Source: an uncultured Bacteroidales bacterium (GTDB taxonomy: Bacteria > Bacteroidota > Bacteroidia > Bacteroidales > Muribaculaceae). From it: a stretch of DNA of 56,679 nucleotides. The position numbers and the translations under genes were made by a program. Below the pieces are notes generated by a model, which did no database searches, was not told the origin of the DNA, and saw only the letters and a program-made list of their open reading frames with translations. The stretch spans positions 1 to 56,679 of the forward strand of contig CAMGBT010000005.1 of assembly GCA_946011725.1 (NCBI GenBank), written 5' to 3'. Shown piece after piece: positions 1 to 7,449 of this stretch. Every line of letters begins with the position of its first letter. The stretch's first letter is position 1.

Positions 1-12
1 TATATCAACCAT

Positions 13-192
13 GTACCGCGGAGCGGTTCCAATTACCGAGCATCAACCGGCGGACGTTTTGGAACCGCTCCGCGGTACGGGATGGAGGGGGGGTATCCGG
101 ACCCCACAAAGGCACTACGCTCCGGCCGCTTCGCTTGCCCTGCGCTTCGTGCCATTGTGGGGCTGGGGGGTATGCTAAACCGCTCCGCGGTT
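13..192. repeat. Nested GC-rich palindromes at the left edge
   Basis: Bases 13-30 and 61-78 are a perfect 18-bp inverted repeat around a 30-base loop. A second inverted repeat (102-115 against 149-162, one mismatch in 14) lies just downstream, and the core CCGCTCCGCGG of the first repeat recurs near 180-190. No convincing gene overlaps it. The form resembles REP/BIME-type intergenic elements. The rest of 193-416 holds only the promoter box of the next operon. Confidence 0.7.
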
Positions 193-358
193 CACGTTAT
201 ATCCATTTTTGTTGGCGCGACGGCGGCATACCGGCACCTGTGGATTTTTGCCAACAGTGCAACAACAACTCAATCAAGCCCAGTACGCCATTAACGAACG
301 ACCTCGTAAAAAATTAGACTTTTCTACTCCAAAGGTCGAGTTTTTCAAAAATATTTTG

Positions 359-366
359 TAATTTTG
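359..366 (+). promoter_or_regulatory. -7 box of the AT-rich cassette
   Basis: TAATTTTG matches the Bacteroidetes TAnnTTTG -7 element, about 50 bases before the first ATG of the cassette at 417. I see no good -33 TTTG at the expected spacing. Confidence 0.5.
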
Positions 367-416
367 CACTTGCAAGTTTACTCTACACCCGAAAGGGTTC
401 TAAATAAGCGCTATAT

Positions 417-944
417 ATGGACTCGATAAATTTTAATACTACAGGAGAGAGAATTGGTGACACCCTCACTAATTCGCCCTCTCTTATTATTACATGGGCA
501 AAAGCATTTGGTGACGTATATTGCCATCATGCTTCTCTTTTCATACCTACATTTGTTAAATCACTTTTTACGCCTGAGATTGTCAAGGTATCTGTTCGAA
601 TACGCCTTAACACGATTGAAAAAGGAGAAGTGAAAAGTTTTTCTGACAAAACCATTTCAAGATTTCTACCTGTCAAGTTTGAGAATGAGTCTATGCTGAT
701 TCCTCTAAATTCGACTGAAATCCTTGAATGTCTTTGCGAAAATGAGTGGACTACGCTTAAAGGTGGGAAAAGAGGGGCGCCCAAGTCTTTCCCACTTTCA
801 ATTTCTGTATCTTCAGAAGGTATAAATACGATGGATTATTCCTTTCTCTCAGATAAAGGACAATTCCCTTTTACCATTTGCGAAGGTGTTTTCGATGATT
901 TGAATGATTCTGATAAGGTTGACACCAAAATTATACTGCAATGA
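417..944 (+). CDS. Hypothetical protein, first gene of AT-rich cassette
   Basis: I do not recognise this 175-residue protein. It has no signal peptide, membrane segment or catalytic motif that I can see. It has a mixed, beta-leaning composition, with a short basic, glycine-containing patch (KGGKRGAPK) near residue 117, and ends in an acidic tail. Base composition is clearly more AT-rich than in the core genes to the right, which suggests transfer. Its stop overlaps the start of the exonuclease-BRCT gene as ATGA (941-944), so the two are probably translationally coupled and may act together. The ATG at 417 follows a -7 box at 359-366. Reality of the gene is likely; function is open. Confidence 0.7.
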   Translation: MDSINFNTTGERIGDTLTNSPSLIITWAKAFGDVYCHHASLFIPTFVKSLFTPEIVKVSVRIRLNTIEKGEVKSFSDKTISRFLPVKFENESMLIPLNSTEILECLCENEWTTLKGGKRGAPKSFPLSISVSSEGINTMDYSFLSDKGQFPFTICEGVFDDLNDSDKVDTKIILQ

Positions 945-2074
945 TGAACTCGATTGATTTTGTCGCGCTCGACCTTGAAACTGCTACATCTTTTAGAGGA
1001 AGCATCTGTGAAATTGGTCTCGCTTTTGTAAAAGATAGTAAAATAGTCGGAACTAAGTCTTGGCTCATTCAGCCTGAAGACAATGAATATGACTATTTTA
1101 ACATTGAGATACATGGTATCACACCTGAAATGACAAAGGATGCGCCCACATTTGAGCAGGTGTGGCCGGAAGTTTTACCGTATCTACAGAATAATACTGT
1201 CGTCGCTCACAATACAGCATTCGATATGTATGCGCTCAAAGATGCCTTGGATTCCGCTGGATTCCAAATGCCTGTCTTTGATTATTTCTGTTCTCTTAGA
1301 ATTTCTCGTAAGGCATTCCCCGGTCTGTATTCTTATTCATTGCCTTTGCTTTGCGAAGCCATTGAAATTCCTTTCGATACCCACCATAGGGCAGAATCTG
1401 ACGCTAAAGGATGTGCAGAAGTCTTCATCAAATCTCTCGAATCTCTTCAGATTGAGAATCTTCAAGATTTGCCTGATAAATTATTTTTCCGTAAAGGTCG
1501 TTTCGATGGCGTAAATCACTACCCTCAACGACAGAAGGATGCATACAAATATAAATATAAAGGTAACATCCTCAAGGAAATCGTTGCTGACGAATCAAAA
1601 TTCGACGAAGATAGTTACTTTTTCGGAAAAGCAGTATGCTTCACTGGCGCTTTTTCGTTTGGAGTTCGTAAAGATTTACTCCAAGCTATTGCTAACATTG
1701 GTGGCACTCCGATGAATAGTGTAACCAAGGCTACTAATATTTTAGTCGTAGGCCAACAAGATTATCGTGTTGTCGGTGCCGAGGGTATGAGTTCCAAGCA
1801 AAAGAAGGCAATGGAACTTATTCAAAAAGGGCAAGATCTTGAGATTATGTCAGAAAGCGAATTCCTTTCTAATTTCGGTGCCGAAATACCTAATCAACAT
1901 CGGACTACCCCTACTCACAAATCGAAATCTGCTCCAAAGCATAGAACCCATACTATTGAAATCAAGGTTGATTTCGAGGAGATTGTAAAAAAAGTGGCTT
2001 CTGACCTAAACATTTCTGTTGAAGAAGTTATTGACCGACTAAACAAATCAAATGCTGAAAATCATGACCAATAA
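941..2074 (+). CDS. DEDDh 3'-5' exonuclease with BRCT domain
   Basis: The protein has 377 residues. Residues 5-165 are a DnaQ-type exonuclease with the DEDDh catalytic set visible: D11 and E13 (LDLET), D95 (NTAFD), H149 and D154 (HRAESDA). This family removes nucleotides from DNA or RNA 3' ends using two metal ions. Residues about 226-312 are a BRCT domain of the DNA-ligase/RFC1 type (FTGAFSFG near the start), which in relatives binds DNA ends or nicks. A lysine-rich linker and a short helical tail (338-377) follow. A second ATG at 944 is an equally possible start. It overlaps the genes on both sides in an AT-rich, apparently acquired cassette. Nucleic-acid processing is confident; a defence role is only inference. 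Confidence 0.85.
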   Translation: MMNSIDFVALDLETATSFRGSICEIGLAFVKDSKIVGTKSWLIQPEDNEYDYFNIEIHGITPEMTKDAPTFEQVWPEVLPYLQNNTVVAHNTAFDMYALKDALDSAGFQMPVFDYFCSLRISRKAFPGLYSYSLPLLCEAIEIPFDTHHRAESDAKGCAEVFIKSLESLQIENLQDLPDKLFFRKGRFDGVNHYPQRQKDAYKYKYKGNILKEIVADESKFDEDSYFFGKAVCFTGAFSFGVRKDLLQAIANIGGTPMNSVTKATNILVVGQQDYRVVGAEGMSSKQKKAMELIQKGQDLEIMSESEFLSNFGAEIPNQHRTTPTHKSKSAPKHRTHTIEIKVDFEEIVKKVASDLNISVEEVIDRLNKSNAENHDQ

Positions 2075-2171
2075 GTTTTGGATAGAAATCTTTGACAAAG
2101 AAGACACTGACACCATTGTAGACTCTTTTGAGTCAATGGGTCAGCATATACTTTTCAAAACTCTGAGATGA
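2052..2171 (+). CDS. Small ORF, possible N-terminal half of a PUA-like domain
   Basis: This short ORF overlaps the end of the exonuclease gene (stop at 2072-2074) and ends in TGA at 2169-2171, overlapping the ATG of the next ORF at 2168. It encodes 39 residues from 2052, or 35 from an in-frame ATG at 2064. It begins with a FWIEIFD-like strand and ends LFKTLR. In PUA/EVE-like domains a W-containing first strand is followed, some 30 residues later, by a GDIvyIY strand, and that is exactly what the next ORF begins with. So the two may be halves of one domain split by a -1 frame change, or separately coupled genes. Confidence 0.45.
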   Translation: MLKIMTNKFWIEIFDKEDTDTIVDSFESMGQHILFKTLR

Positions 2172-2419
2172 AGCCTGGTGACATCATCTTTATATATTCA
2201 TATTCTGAGGGAAGAATCCTCTACAGATGCATTGTTGAGAAGATAAATGCATGGACTAACAATGAAGGGACGGTTACATACTGTAACGCGATCTTTCGAC
2301 AGCCCATGCTAATTAGTGATAGCCTCACAAAAGATTCCCTTCAGAAAATTGGCTTTTCCGAAGACGCTCTTGTACAAGAAGTTCCAAACAAAATTACATC
2401 CGGAGAATTACTCTCCTGA
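2168..2419 (+). CDS. Small PUA/EVE-like domain protein
   Basis: The 83-residue product begins MKPGDIIFIY and continues with an I-YRC-VEKIN segment, the pattern of PUA-like/EVE-type domains that recognise modified bases in DNA or RNA and often sit in restriction-type systems. The C-terminal part (LQKIGFSEDAL...VPNKI) is placed where relatives carry an LkenGLk-aPQgP-type segment. At 83 residues it is short for the fold (usually about 130-150) and lacks the first strand and helix, which the overlapping upstream ORF could supply. It is the last gene of the AT-rich cassette. The family call rests on motif resemblance only. Confidence 0.45.
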   Translation: MKPGDIIFIYSYSEGRILYRCIVEKINAWTNNEGTVTYCNAIFRQPMLISDSLTKDSLQKIGFSEDALVQEVPNKITSGELLS

Positions 2420-2530
2420 CTTTGACACCTTTTTTTCGGCCTTGACGTTTATTCGCTGAAAATCAGCCTATAAGGATTTTTTAACGCTGATTTTTGGGTG
2501 ACCCACTGTTAATTTTTGTAAATCTGCGGA

Positions 2531-2800
2531 ATGTTTGTTCGCCGTAAATATAATAAGAGTGGGTCGATAAGCGTCCAGGTGCTCCACAAACGAGGTGGCC
2601 GCAATGTGTTGGTGCGCTCGTTCGGTGCGTTGAAGGTGGAAGCCGAGGTTTGTGAGCTGGAGCGCCAAGCATCAGAGTTCATCCGCACCTACCAAGGACA
2701 GATGGTGTTTGACTTCGAGGCCCACTTGCACCAACAGCGGCAAATGCAATTGGCTGTTTTTGGCGGCGGAATGTTTGGCGGTTTGGGGAAAAATGCTTAA
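2531..2800 (+). pseudogene. Truncated IS1634-family transposase N-terminus
   Basis: The first 75 or so residues (MFVRRKYNKSGS, then VLHKRGGR and VRSFGAL, then a QGQMVFDFE segment) match the start of IS1634-type transposases of Bacteroidetes, which are normally about 550-600 residues long. Here the frame stops after 89 residues with an unrelated glycine-rich tail, and none of the DDE catalytic core is present. It is a remnant of an insertion sequence, lying between the AT-rich cassette and the core genome. Its decayed 3' end also supplies the promoter of the downstream aminotransferase. Confidence 0.7.
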
Positions 2801-2805
2801 ATTTG
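2774..2805 (+). promoter_or_regulatory. Consensus promoter of the aminotransferase gene
   Basis: TTTG at 2774-2777 and TAAATTTG at 2798-2805 are separated by 20 bp, the spacing known for the Bacteroidetes primary sigma factor. Transcription would start about 2811, which favours the ATG at 2834 over the upstream TTG at 2816. It lies inside the 3' end of the transposase remnant. Confidence 0.65.
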
Positions 2806-2833
2806 CACTGCAATATTGAATCGACAAATTTTT

Positions 2834-4033
2834 ATGCCAAAAGTTTCTCAACGAGGTACAGTCATGCCGGCGTCGCCCATACGTCGGTTAGTAAAATACG
2901 CCAATGCTGCACAAGAGCGTGGCGTTAAGGTATATAAGCTCAATATCGGACAGCCCGACGTGCCCACCCCGGCGGTGGCGTTCGAGGCCATCCGCAAAAT
3001 CGACCGCAAGGTGTTGGAATACTCTCCGTCGGAGGGAATGCACTCGCTGCGGTGCAAGTTGTGCGAATACTATCACAAATATAATATCGATGTGGATGTG
3101 GACGACATTATCGTCACCACGGGCGGCTCGGAGGCCGTGCTGTTTGCATTCATGGCCTGCTTGGATCCGGGCGACGAGATCATCGTGCCGGAGCCGGCTT
3201 ACGCCAACTATATGGCGTTTGCGATCTCGGCCGGAGCGAAGATAGTGACGGTGCCGTCGACCATCGACAACGGGTTCCAGCTCCCGCCCATGGAGGAGTT
3301 CGAGAAGTTGATCACCGAGCGCACCAAGGGCATCCTCATATGCAATCCTAACAACCCCACAGGCTATCTCTACACCATGAAGGAGATGCTCCAACTGCGC
3401 GACTTGGTGAAGCGCTACGACCTGTTCTTGTTCTCCGACGAGGTCTACCGCGAGTTCTGCTACACCGGTGCGCCGTACATTTCGGCATTCCACCTGCCCG
3501 GGGTTGAGGAGCAAGTGGTGCTGATTGACTCGGTGTCGAAGCGCTACAACGAGTGCGGCATCCGCATCGGCGCCATCATCACCAAGCATAAGGAGCTGAA
3601 AGCCAACATCATGAAGTTCTGCCAAGCTCGGTTGTCTCCGCCCTTGCTGGGTCAAATCGTGGCCGAGGCATCGATCGACACGCCGGCGGAGTATATGCTC
3701 GAGACGTACAACGAGTACGTGGAGCGGCGCAAGTTCTTGGTTGACCGCATCAACCAGATTCCGGGCTGCTACACGCCCATCCCGATGGGTGCGTTCTACA
3801 CGGTGGTGCGCCTGCCGGTGGACGATGCCGACCGCTTCTGCCTGTGGTGCTTGACCGACTTCGAATGGGAAGGTCAAACCGTGTTTATGGCTCCCGCTTC
3901 GGGCTTCTACGTCAACCCCGAAATGGGCCGCGACCAAGTGCGTATGGCTTATGTATTGAAAACCGATGAACTCGGCAAGGCGCTCGAAGTGCTTGCCCAC
4001 GCTCTGAAAGCCTACCCCGGACGAACTATCTAA
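2834..4033 (+). CDS. PLP-dependent class I/II aminotransferase
   Basis: The protein has 399 residues and is a fold-type I aminotransferase of the aspartate/aromatic group, probably cytosolic. Visible landmarks are NPNNPTG at 171-177, the cofactor-contacting D202 (SDEVY), and the Schiff-base lysine K236 in DSVSKRYN. The amino-acid substrate cannot be read from sequence. Bacteroidales relatives start with the same SQRG..MPASPIRRL segment, supporting the ATG at 2834; the longer frame from a TTG at 2816 adds six residues with no family support. The porin gene begins 10 bases downstream. Confidence 0.85.
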   Translation: MPKVSQRGTVMPASPIRRLVKYANAAQERGVKVYKLNIGQPDVPTPAVAFEAIRKIDRKVLEYSPSEGMHSLRCKLCEYYHKYNIDVDVDDIIVTTGGSEAVLFAFMACLDPGDEIIVPEPAYANYMAFAISAGAKIVTVPSTIDNGFQLPPMEEFEKLITERTKGILICNPNNPTGYLYTMKEMLQLRDLVKRYDLFLFSDEVYREFCYTGAPYISAFHLPGVEEQVVLIDSVSKRYNECGIRIGAIITKHKELKANIMKFCQARLSPPLLGQIVAEASIDTPAEYMLETYNEYVERRKFLVDRINQIPGCYTPIPMGAFYTVVRLPVDDADRFCLWCLTDFEWEGQTVFMAPASGFYVNPEMGRDQVRMAYVLKTDELGKALEVLAHALKAYPGRTI

Positions 4034-4043
4034 TCACATCACA

Positions 4044-5054
4044 ATGAATAAGGTAAAAGCAATTGCATTCGCTGCGGCCTTGGCCGCCACCTCTGCGGCC
4101 GAAGCAGCCGACTGGACCGAATATCTGCCCACGCCCGACGGTGTGATGCTTGCTCGCTACGAGCAACTGTTCGTCGACGACACTCCCTCGCGCTTCCAAG
4201 TGCGCTATGCTCGCTTGGGCATCTCCGGCCACATCATTCCTGAGATTGACTACCGCGTGCAAGCCGACTTCTGCGACGAAGGCAAGTTCAAAATGCTCGA
4301 TGCGTGGGCTCGCTACGCGCCGGTGCAGAATGTGAAGATTAAGATCGGTCAGTTCCGCGCGCCGTTCGGGTGCGATGTGTTCCGCGGGCCGGGTGTGCAG
4401 GTGTTTTCCAACCGCTCATTTGTGGCGCGCGACGTGGTGAACCAGCGCGCGGTAGGTGCCTCGGTGACGCTGTCGGCCACCGGGCTGCCGCTGACTGTGG
4501 AAGCGGGCGTGTTCAACCCCAACGGCATCACCGACCACTCGGTATACTCCAACTCGAAGGTGGTGGCATGCAAAGCCACCTACTCCGTGGGCGAGTTTGC
4601 CTTCACCGGCAGCTTCAAAAGCTACATACCGGATCAAGTGCGCATCAACACCGCCAACTGCTCCGCCACCTTCCGCTCGGGCCGCTGGATGGCCGAAGCG
4701 GAGTACACCTACAAGCACTTCAACGGCTCGGCGTTCCACGATAGCCACGCTTACAACTTCATGAGCCAATACACCATGCCGGTGAAGTGGGGCGTGTTCA
4801 ATTATTTTTCGATGGAAGGTCGCTACGACGGCCACACCTTCGACTCCTCCGGCGCGTGCGACGACGCCGGTGCCATTGTGGGCGACCTGCCCGCTCGCTC
4901 CCGCCTGACCATGGGCTCCACGGTGTCGTATCGCATGAAAAAATTGCGCTGCGACTTCCGTATAAACTATGAAAATTACTTCTACCATAGCGGTTACGCG
5001 CCCTTAGCAGGACGCGATGACAAAATCGTGGCTGAATTCGTTATAAAATTCTAA
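4044..5054 (+). CDS. Outer-membrane porin, phosphate-selective porin O/P type
   Basis: The 336-residue protein starts with a signal peptide (MNKVKAIAFAAALAATSAAEAA) and continues as an amphipathic beta-strand protein ending in phenylalanine (EFVIKF), the outer-membrane insertion signal. The segment KIKIGQFRAPFG, about a third of the way in, is typical of Porin_O_P proteins. Such porins form channels for phosphate or other small anions; the actual solute is unknown here. It is somewhat short for the family. It follows the aminotransferase closely and precedes exonuclease III by 13 bases. Confidence 0.8.
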   Translation: MNKVKAIAFAAALAATSAAEAADWTEYLPTPDGVMLARYEQLFVDDTPSRFQVRYARLGISGHIIPEIDYRVQADFCDEGKFKMLDAWARYAPVQNVKIKIGQFRAPFGCDVFRGPGVQVFSNRSFVARDVVNQRAVGASVTLSATGLPLTVEAGVFNPNGITDHSVYSNSKVVACKATYSVGEFAFTGSFKSYIPDQVRINTANCSATFRSGRWMAEAEYTYKHFNGSAFHDSHAYNFMSQYTMPVKWGVFNYFSMEGRYDGHTFDSSGACDDAGAIVGDLPARSRLTMGSTVSYRMKKLRCDFRINYENYFYHSGYAPLAGRDDKIVAEFVIKF

Positions 5055-5067
5055 CACTCAAGGAGAT

Positions 5068-5823
5068 ATGAAACTGATTTCGTGGAATGTAAACGGGCTG
5101 CGCGCCGTGGTTGGCAAAGGCTTTTGCGACATTTTTCGCGAGCTGGATGCCGATGTGGTGTCGCTGCAAGAGACCAAGATCCAAGCGGGTCAAATCGACC
5201 TCGCCTTCCCCGGCTATGAAGCCATATTCAACTACGCCGAGCGCAAGGGATATTCCGGCACGGCCGTTTACAGCCGTGTGCCGGTGCTTTCACACACCGT
5301 GGGCATCGGCGTGCCCGAACACGACACCGAAGGGCGCGTAATCACCGTGGAATATGAGCAATTCTACTTGGTGAACGTGTACACGCCTAACTCGCAGGGC
5401 GAGTTGGCGCGTCTGCCCTACCGCCTGCAATGGGAGGCTGCCTTTGCCGACTACTTGGCGCAGCTCGACAAGGTAAAGCCGGTGGTGGTGTGCGGCGACC
5501 TCAACGTGGCCCACAACGAAATCGACCTGTCGAACCCCAAGGCCAACCGCCAAAATGCCGGCTTCTCCGACGAAGAGCGTGCCGCATTCTCCGCGCTATT
5601 GGAGCGCGGATTCGTCGACACCTTCCGCCGGCTGCACCCCGACACCGCCAAGGCCTACTCGTGGTGGAGCTACCGATTCAACTCGCGCGCCAAGAACATC
5701 GGCTGGCGTATCGATTACTTCCTCATCTCCGAGCGGCTGACCCCGGCGCTCACTCGCGCCGAAATCCTGCCGGAGATTATGGGCAGTGACCACTGTCCGG
5801 TGCTGTTGGAACTCAATGTCTAA
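5068..5823 (+). CDS. xth: Exodeoxyribonuclease III (AP endonuclease)
   Basis: The 251-residue protein is a full-length member of the ExoIII/APE1 family. It shows the metal-binding N7 (SWNVNG) and E35 (LQETK), the GDLNVAH motif, the RIDYFL motif and the C-terminal GSDHCP motif with the catalytic histidine. The enzyme cuts DNA 5' of abasic sites in base-excision repair and has 3'-5' exonuclease activity. It is first in a run ending with uvrA, so two repair genes flank two envelope genes; whether they share a transcript is inferred from tight spacing. Confidence 0.95.
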   Translation: MKLISWNVNGLRAVVGKGFCDIFRELDADVVSLQETKIQAGQIDLAFPGYEAIFNYAERKGYSGTAVYSRVPVLSHTVGIGVPEHDTEGRVITVEYEQFYLVNVYTPNSQGELARLPYRLQWEAAFADYLAQLDKVKPVVVCGDLNVAHNEIDLSNPKANRQNAGFSDEERAAFSALLERGFVDTFRRLHPDTAKAYSWWSYRFNSRAKNIGWRIDYFLISERLTPALTRAEILPEIMGSDHCPVLLELNV

Positions 5824-5842
5824 CCTTAAATGCCTGATAACC

Positions 5843-6523
5843 ATGTCGTACAACTTCACCTACCCTAACAATTCATCCTCGTGGATAGTTACCATAGCCA
5901 TCGGCGTGGTGATTTCCATCCTGACGTTTATTCTCCTTTATAATAATACGCAGTCCAACTTCAATTGGACCGAGCAGAGCACGGCCTCGGCGCAAGTGGA
6001 TGAGAGCGACCTCGGCTGCGAAGCATCCGAGGAGGAGACGCCGGCAGTTGAACAGCCTTACAAACCGACTACGACCTCCTCGTCTTCATCATCATCTTCA
6101 AGCTCGCAACAGCAACCGGCCTCCGCCTCGCAGCAAGAACCGGCTGCAACCGCCCACCAGCAACCGGCTGCCGCTGCCTCCCAGCAGCCCGCCGCGTCCG
6201 ATTCGAGAACTTACAATACCAACCAAATCGATGAGAAGCCGGTATTTCCCGGCGGCCAAGCCAATCTGCACACATGGTTGAGCAACAATCTGCATTACCC
6301 GGCGCCGGCATTGGAAGACGGCATCGAGGGCACTGTGAAAGTGCAGTTCACCGTGTTCAAGGACGGCCATGTGGGCGATGCGCGCGTGGTGCAAAGCGTG
6401 GAATCGCATCTCGATGCAGAAGCCTTGCGCTTGGTTAAATCGATGCCCAACTGGACGCCCGGCAAGGTCAACGGCCAACCGGTAAATGTGACCTACACGA
6501 TTCCGATTAAATTCGTAATGTAA
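5843..6523 (+). CDS. TonB-family energy transducer
   Basis: Starting at ATG 5843, the 226-residue protein has a short cytoplasmic N-terminus, one membrane segment (residues about 13-33), a long periplasmic low-complexity linker rich in Ser, Gln, Ala and Pro (about 75-130) and a C-terminal TonB domain with FPGG near its start and a Y-TIPIKF end. TonB couples the inner-membrane proton gradient to TonB-dependent receptors. An earlier in-frame ATG (5786) lies inside exonuclease III and is unlikely. The linker lacks the usual EP/KP repeats, having QQP units and a serine run instead. Its TAA overlaps the next ATG (6521-6525). Confidence 0.85.
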   Translation: MSYNFTYPNNSSSWIVTIAIGVVISILTFILLYNNTQSNFNWTEQSTASAQVDESDLGCEASEEETPAVEQPYKPTTTSSSSSSSSSSQQQPASASQQEPAATAHQQPAAAASQQPAASDSRTYNTNQIDEKPVFPGGQANLHTWLSNNLHYPAPALEDGIEGTVKVQFTVFKDGHVGDARVVQSVESHLDAEALRLVKSMPNWTPGKVNGQPVNVTYTIPIKFVM

Positions 6524-7449
6524 TGAATAAAATAGTAAAATACAGCATCTTAACCGCACTAATTGCCGGCGTTACATGCGCGTTGGCCTTTTCTCCGGTG
6601 GCGAATCCAACCGTGCCCGACACCGTGGAAATTTGCGGCCAACAGGTCAGCATCGATGAGCAATTCAATTACGAGCGGCTCGACCGCGAGCTCACCTCGA
6701 TAATGTACACCCATGGCAACACGTTGCTGTGTATCAAGCGTGCCAATCGCTACTTCCCGCAAATCGCGCCCATCCTGCGCGAATGCGGCATGCCCGACGA
6801 TTTGCTATACTTAGCTTGCATCGAGTCGAACTTGGCCACCCGCGCCCGCTCCGGCGCCGGTGCCGCCGGCATCTGGCAGTTCATGCCCGCCACCGCCAAG
6901 GAGTACGGTCTGATTGTAAACGACGAGGTGGACGAACGCCTCAACATCGACTTGGCCACCCGCGCCGCCTGCAAGTACTTCAAGCGCGCTCGCTCCACAT
7001 ATAATGGCGACTGGATGTCGGCCATGGCTTCGTACAACACCGGCATAGGCCGCATCTCCAAGCAGCTCCGCGAGCAAGGGGTGGAATCGGCCACCGACCT
7101 CTATCTGAGCGAGGAAACCATGCGCTACCCCTTCCGCGTCATCGCCATGAAAATGATCATGGAGAATCCGCGCAAATACGGCTTCCAGCTCAGCGAAGAC
7201 CAGCTCTACTTCCCGCGCGAGGTGGAGGTGGTGGAGGTGGATTCCACCGTGACCTCGTGGCCGAAGTGGGCATTGGACCGCGGTATCAACTTCCAAATAC
7301 TGCGCGATGAGAATCCGTGGATCATCGCCTCCAAACTGACCAACCGCAGCGGCCACGTGTACAAGGTGCGCGTGCCGTTGCCTGAATCGCTCAAGCGTAG
7401 CACCACTCGCCGCAGCGTGTATAATTCTAACTGGGTAACACAGCAATGA
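6523..7449 (+). CDS. Lytic transglycosylase (SLT/MltD-type)
   Basis: The 308-residue protein has an N-terminal membrane/signal segment (residues about 7-24) and a central SLT domain. The catalytic glutamate is E101 in ACIESNL, followed by AAGIWQFMPATA and the MASYNTG motif. The enzyme cleaves the glycan strand of peptidoglycan, leaving 1,6-anhydro-MurNAc ends, in the periplasm. Relatives such as MltD carry LysM repeats at the C-terminus; here only about 80 residues follow, with no clear LysM. It overlaps the tonB-like gene by one base and uvrA by ATGA (7446-7449). Confidence 0.88.
   Translation: MNKIVKYSILTALIAGVTCALAFSPVANPTVPDTVEICGQQVSIDEQFNYERLDRELTSIMYTHGNTLLCIKRANRYFPQIAPILRECGMPDDLLYLACIESNLATRARSGAGAAGIWQFMPATAKEYGLIVNDEVDERLNIDLATRAACKYFKRARSTYNGDWMSAMASYNTGIGRISKQLREQGVESATDLYLSEETMRYPFRVIAMKMIMENPRKYGFQLSEDQLYFPREVEVVEVDSTVTSWPKWALDRGINFQILRDENPWIIASKLTNRSGHVYKVRVPLPESLKRSTTRRSVYNSNWVTQQ

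Noticed and set aside
2888-4000. Long minus-strand frame of 370 codons opposite the aminotransferase
   Set aside because: It is a shadow of the GC-rich codon pattern of the real gene, with a His/Arg/Leu/Val-rich composition and no recognisable domain.
6100-6210. Serine/glutamine repeats in the tonB-like gene as a microsatellite or CRISPR-like array
   Set aside because: The DNA repeats are short, irregular codon-level repeats within an open reading frame, without constant repeats and spacers.
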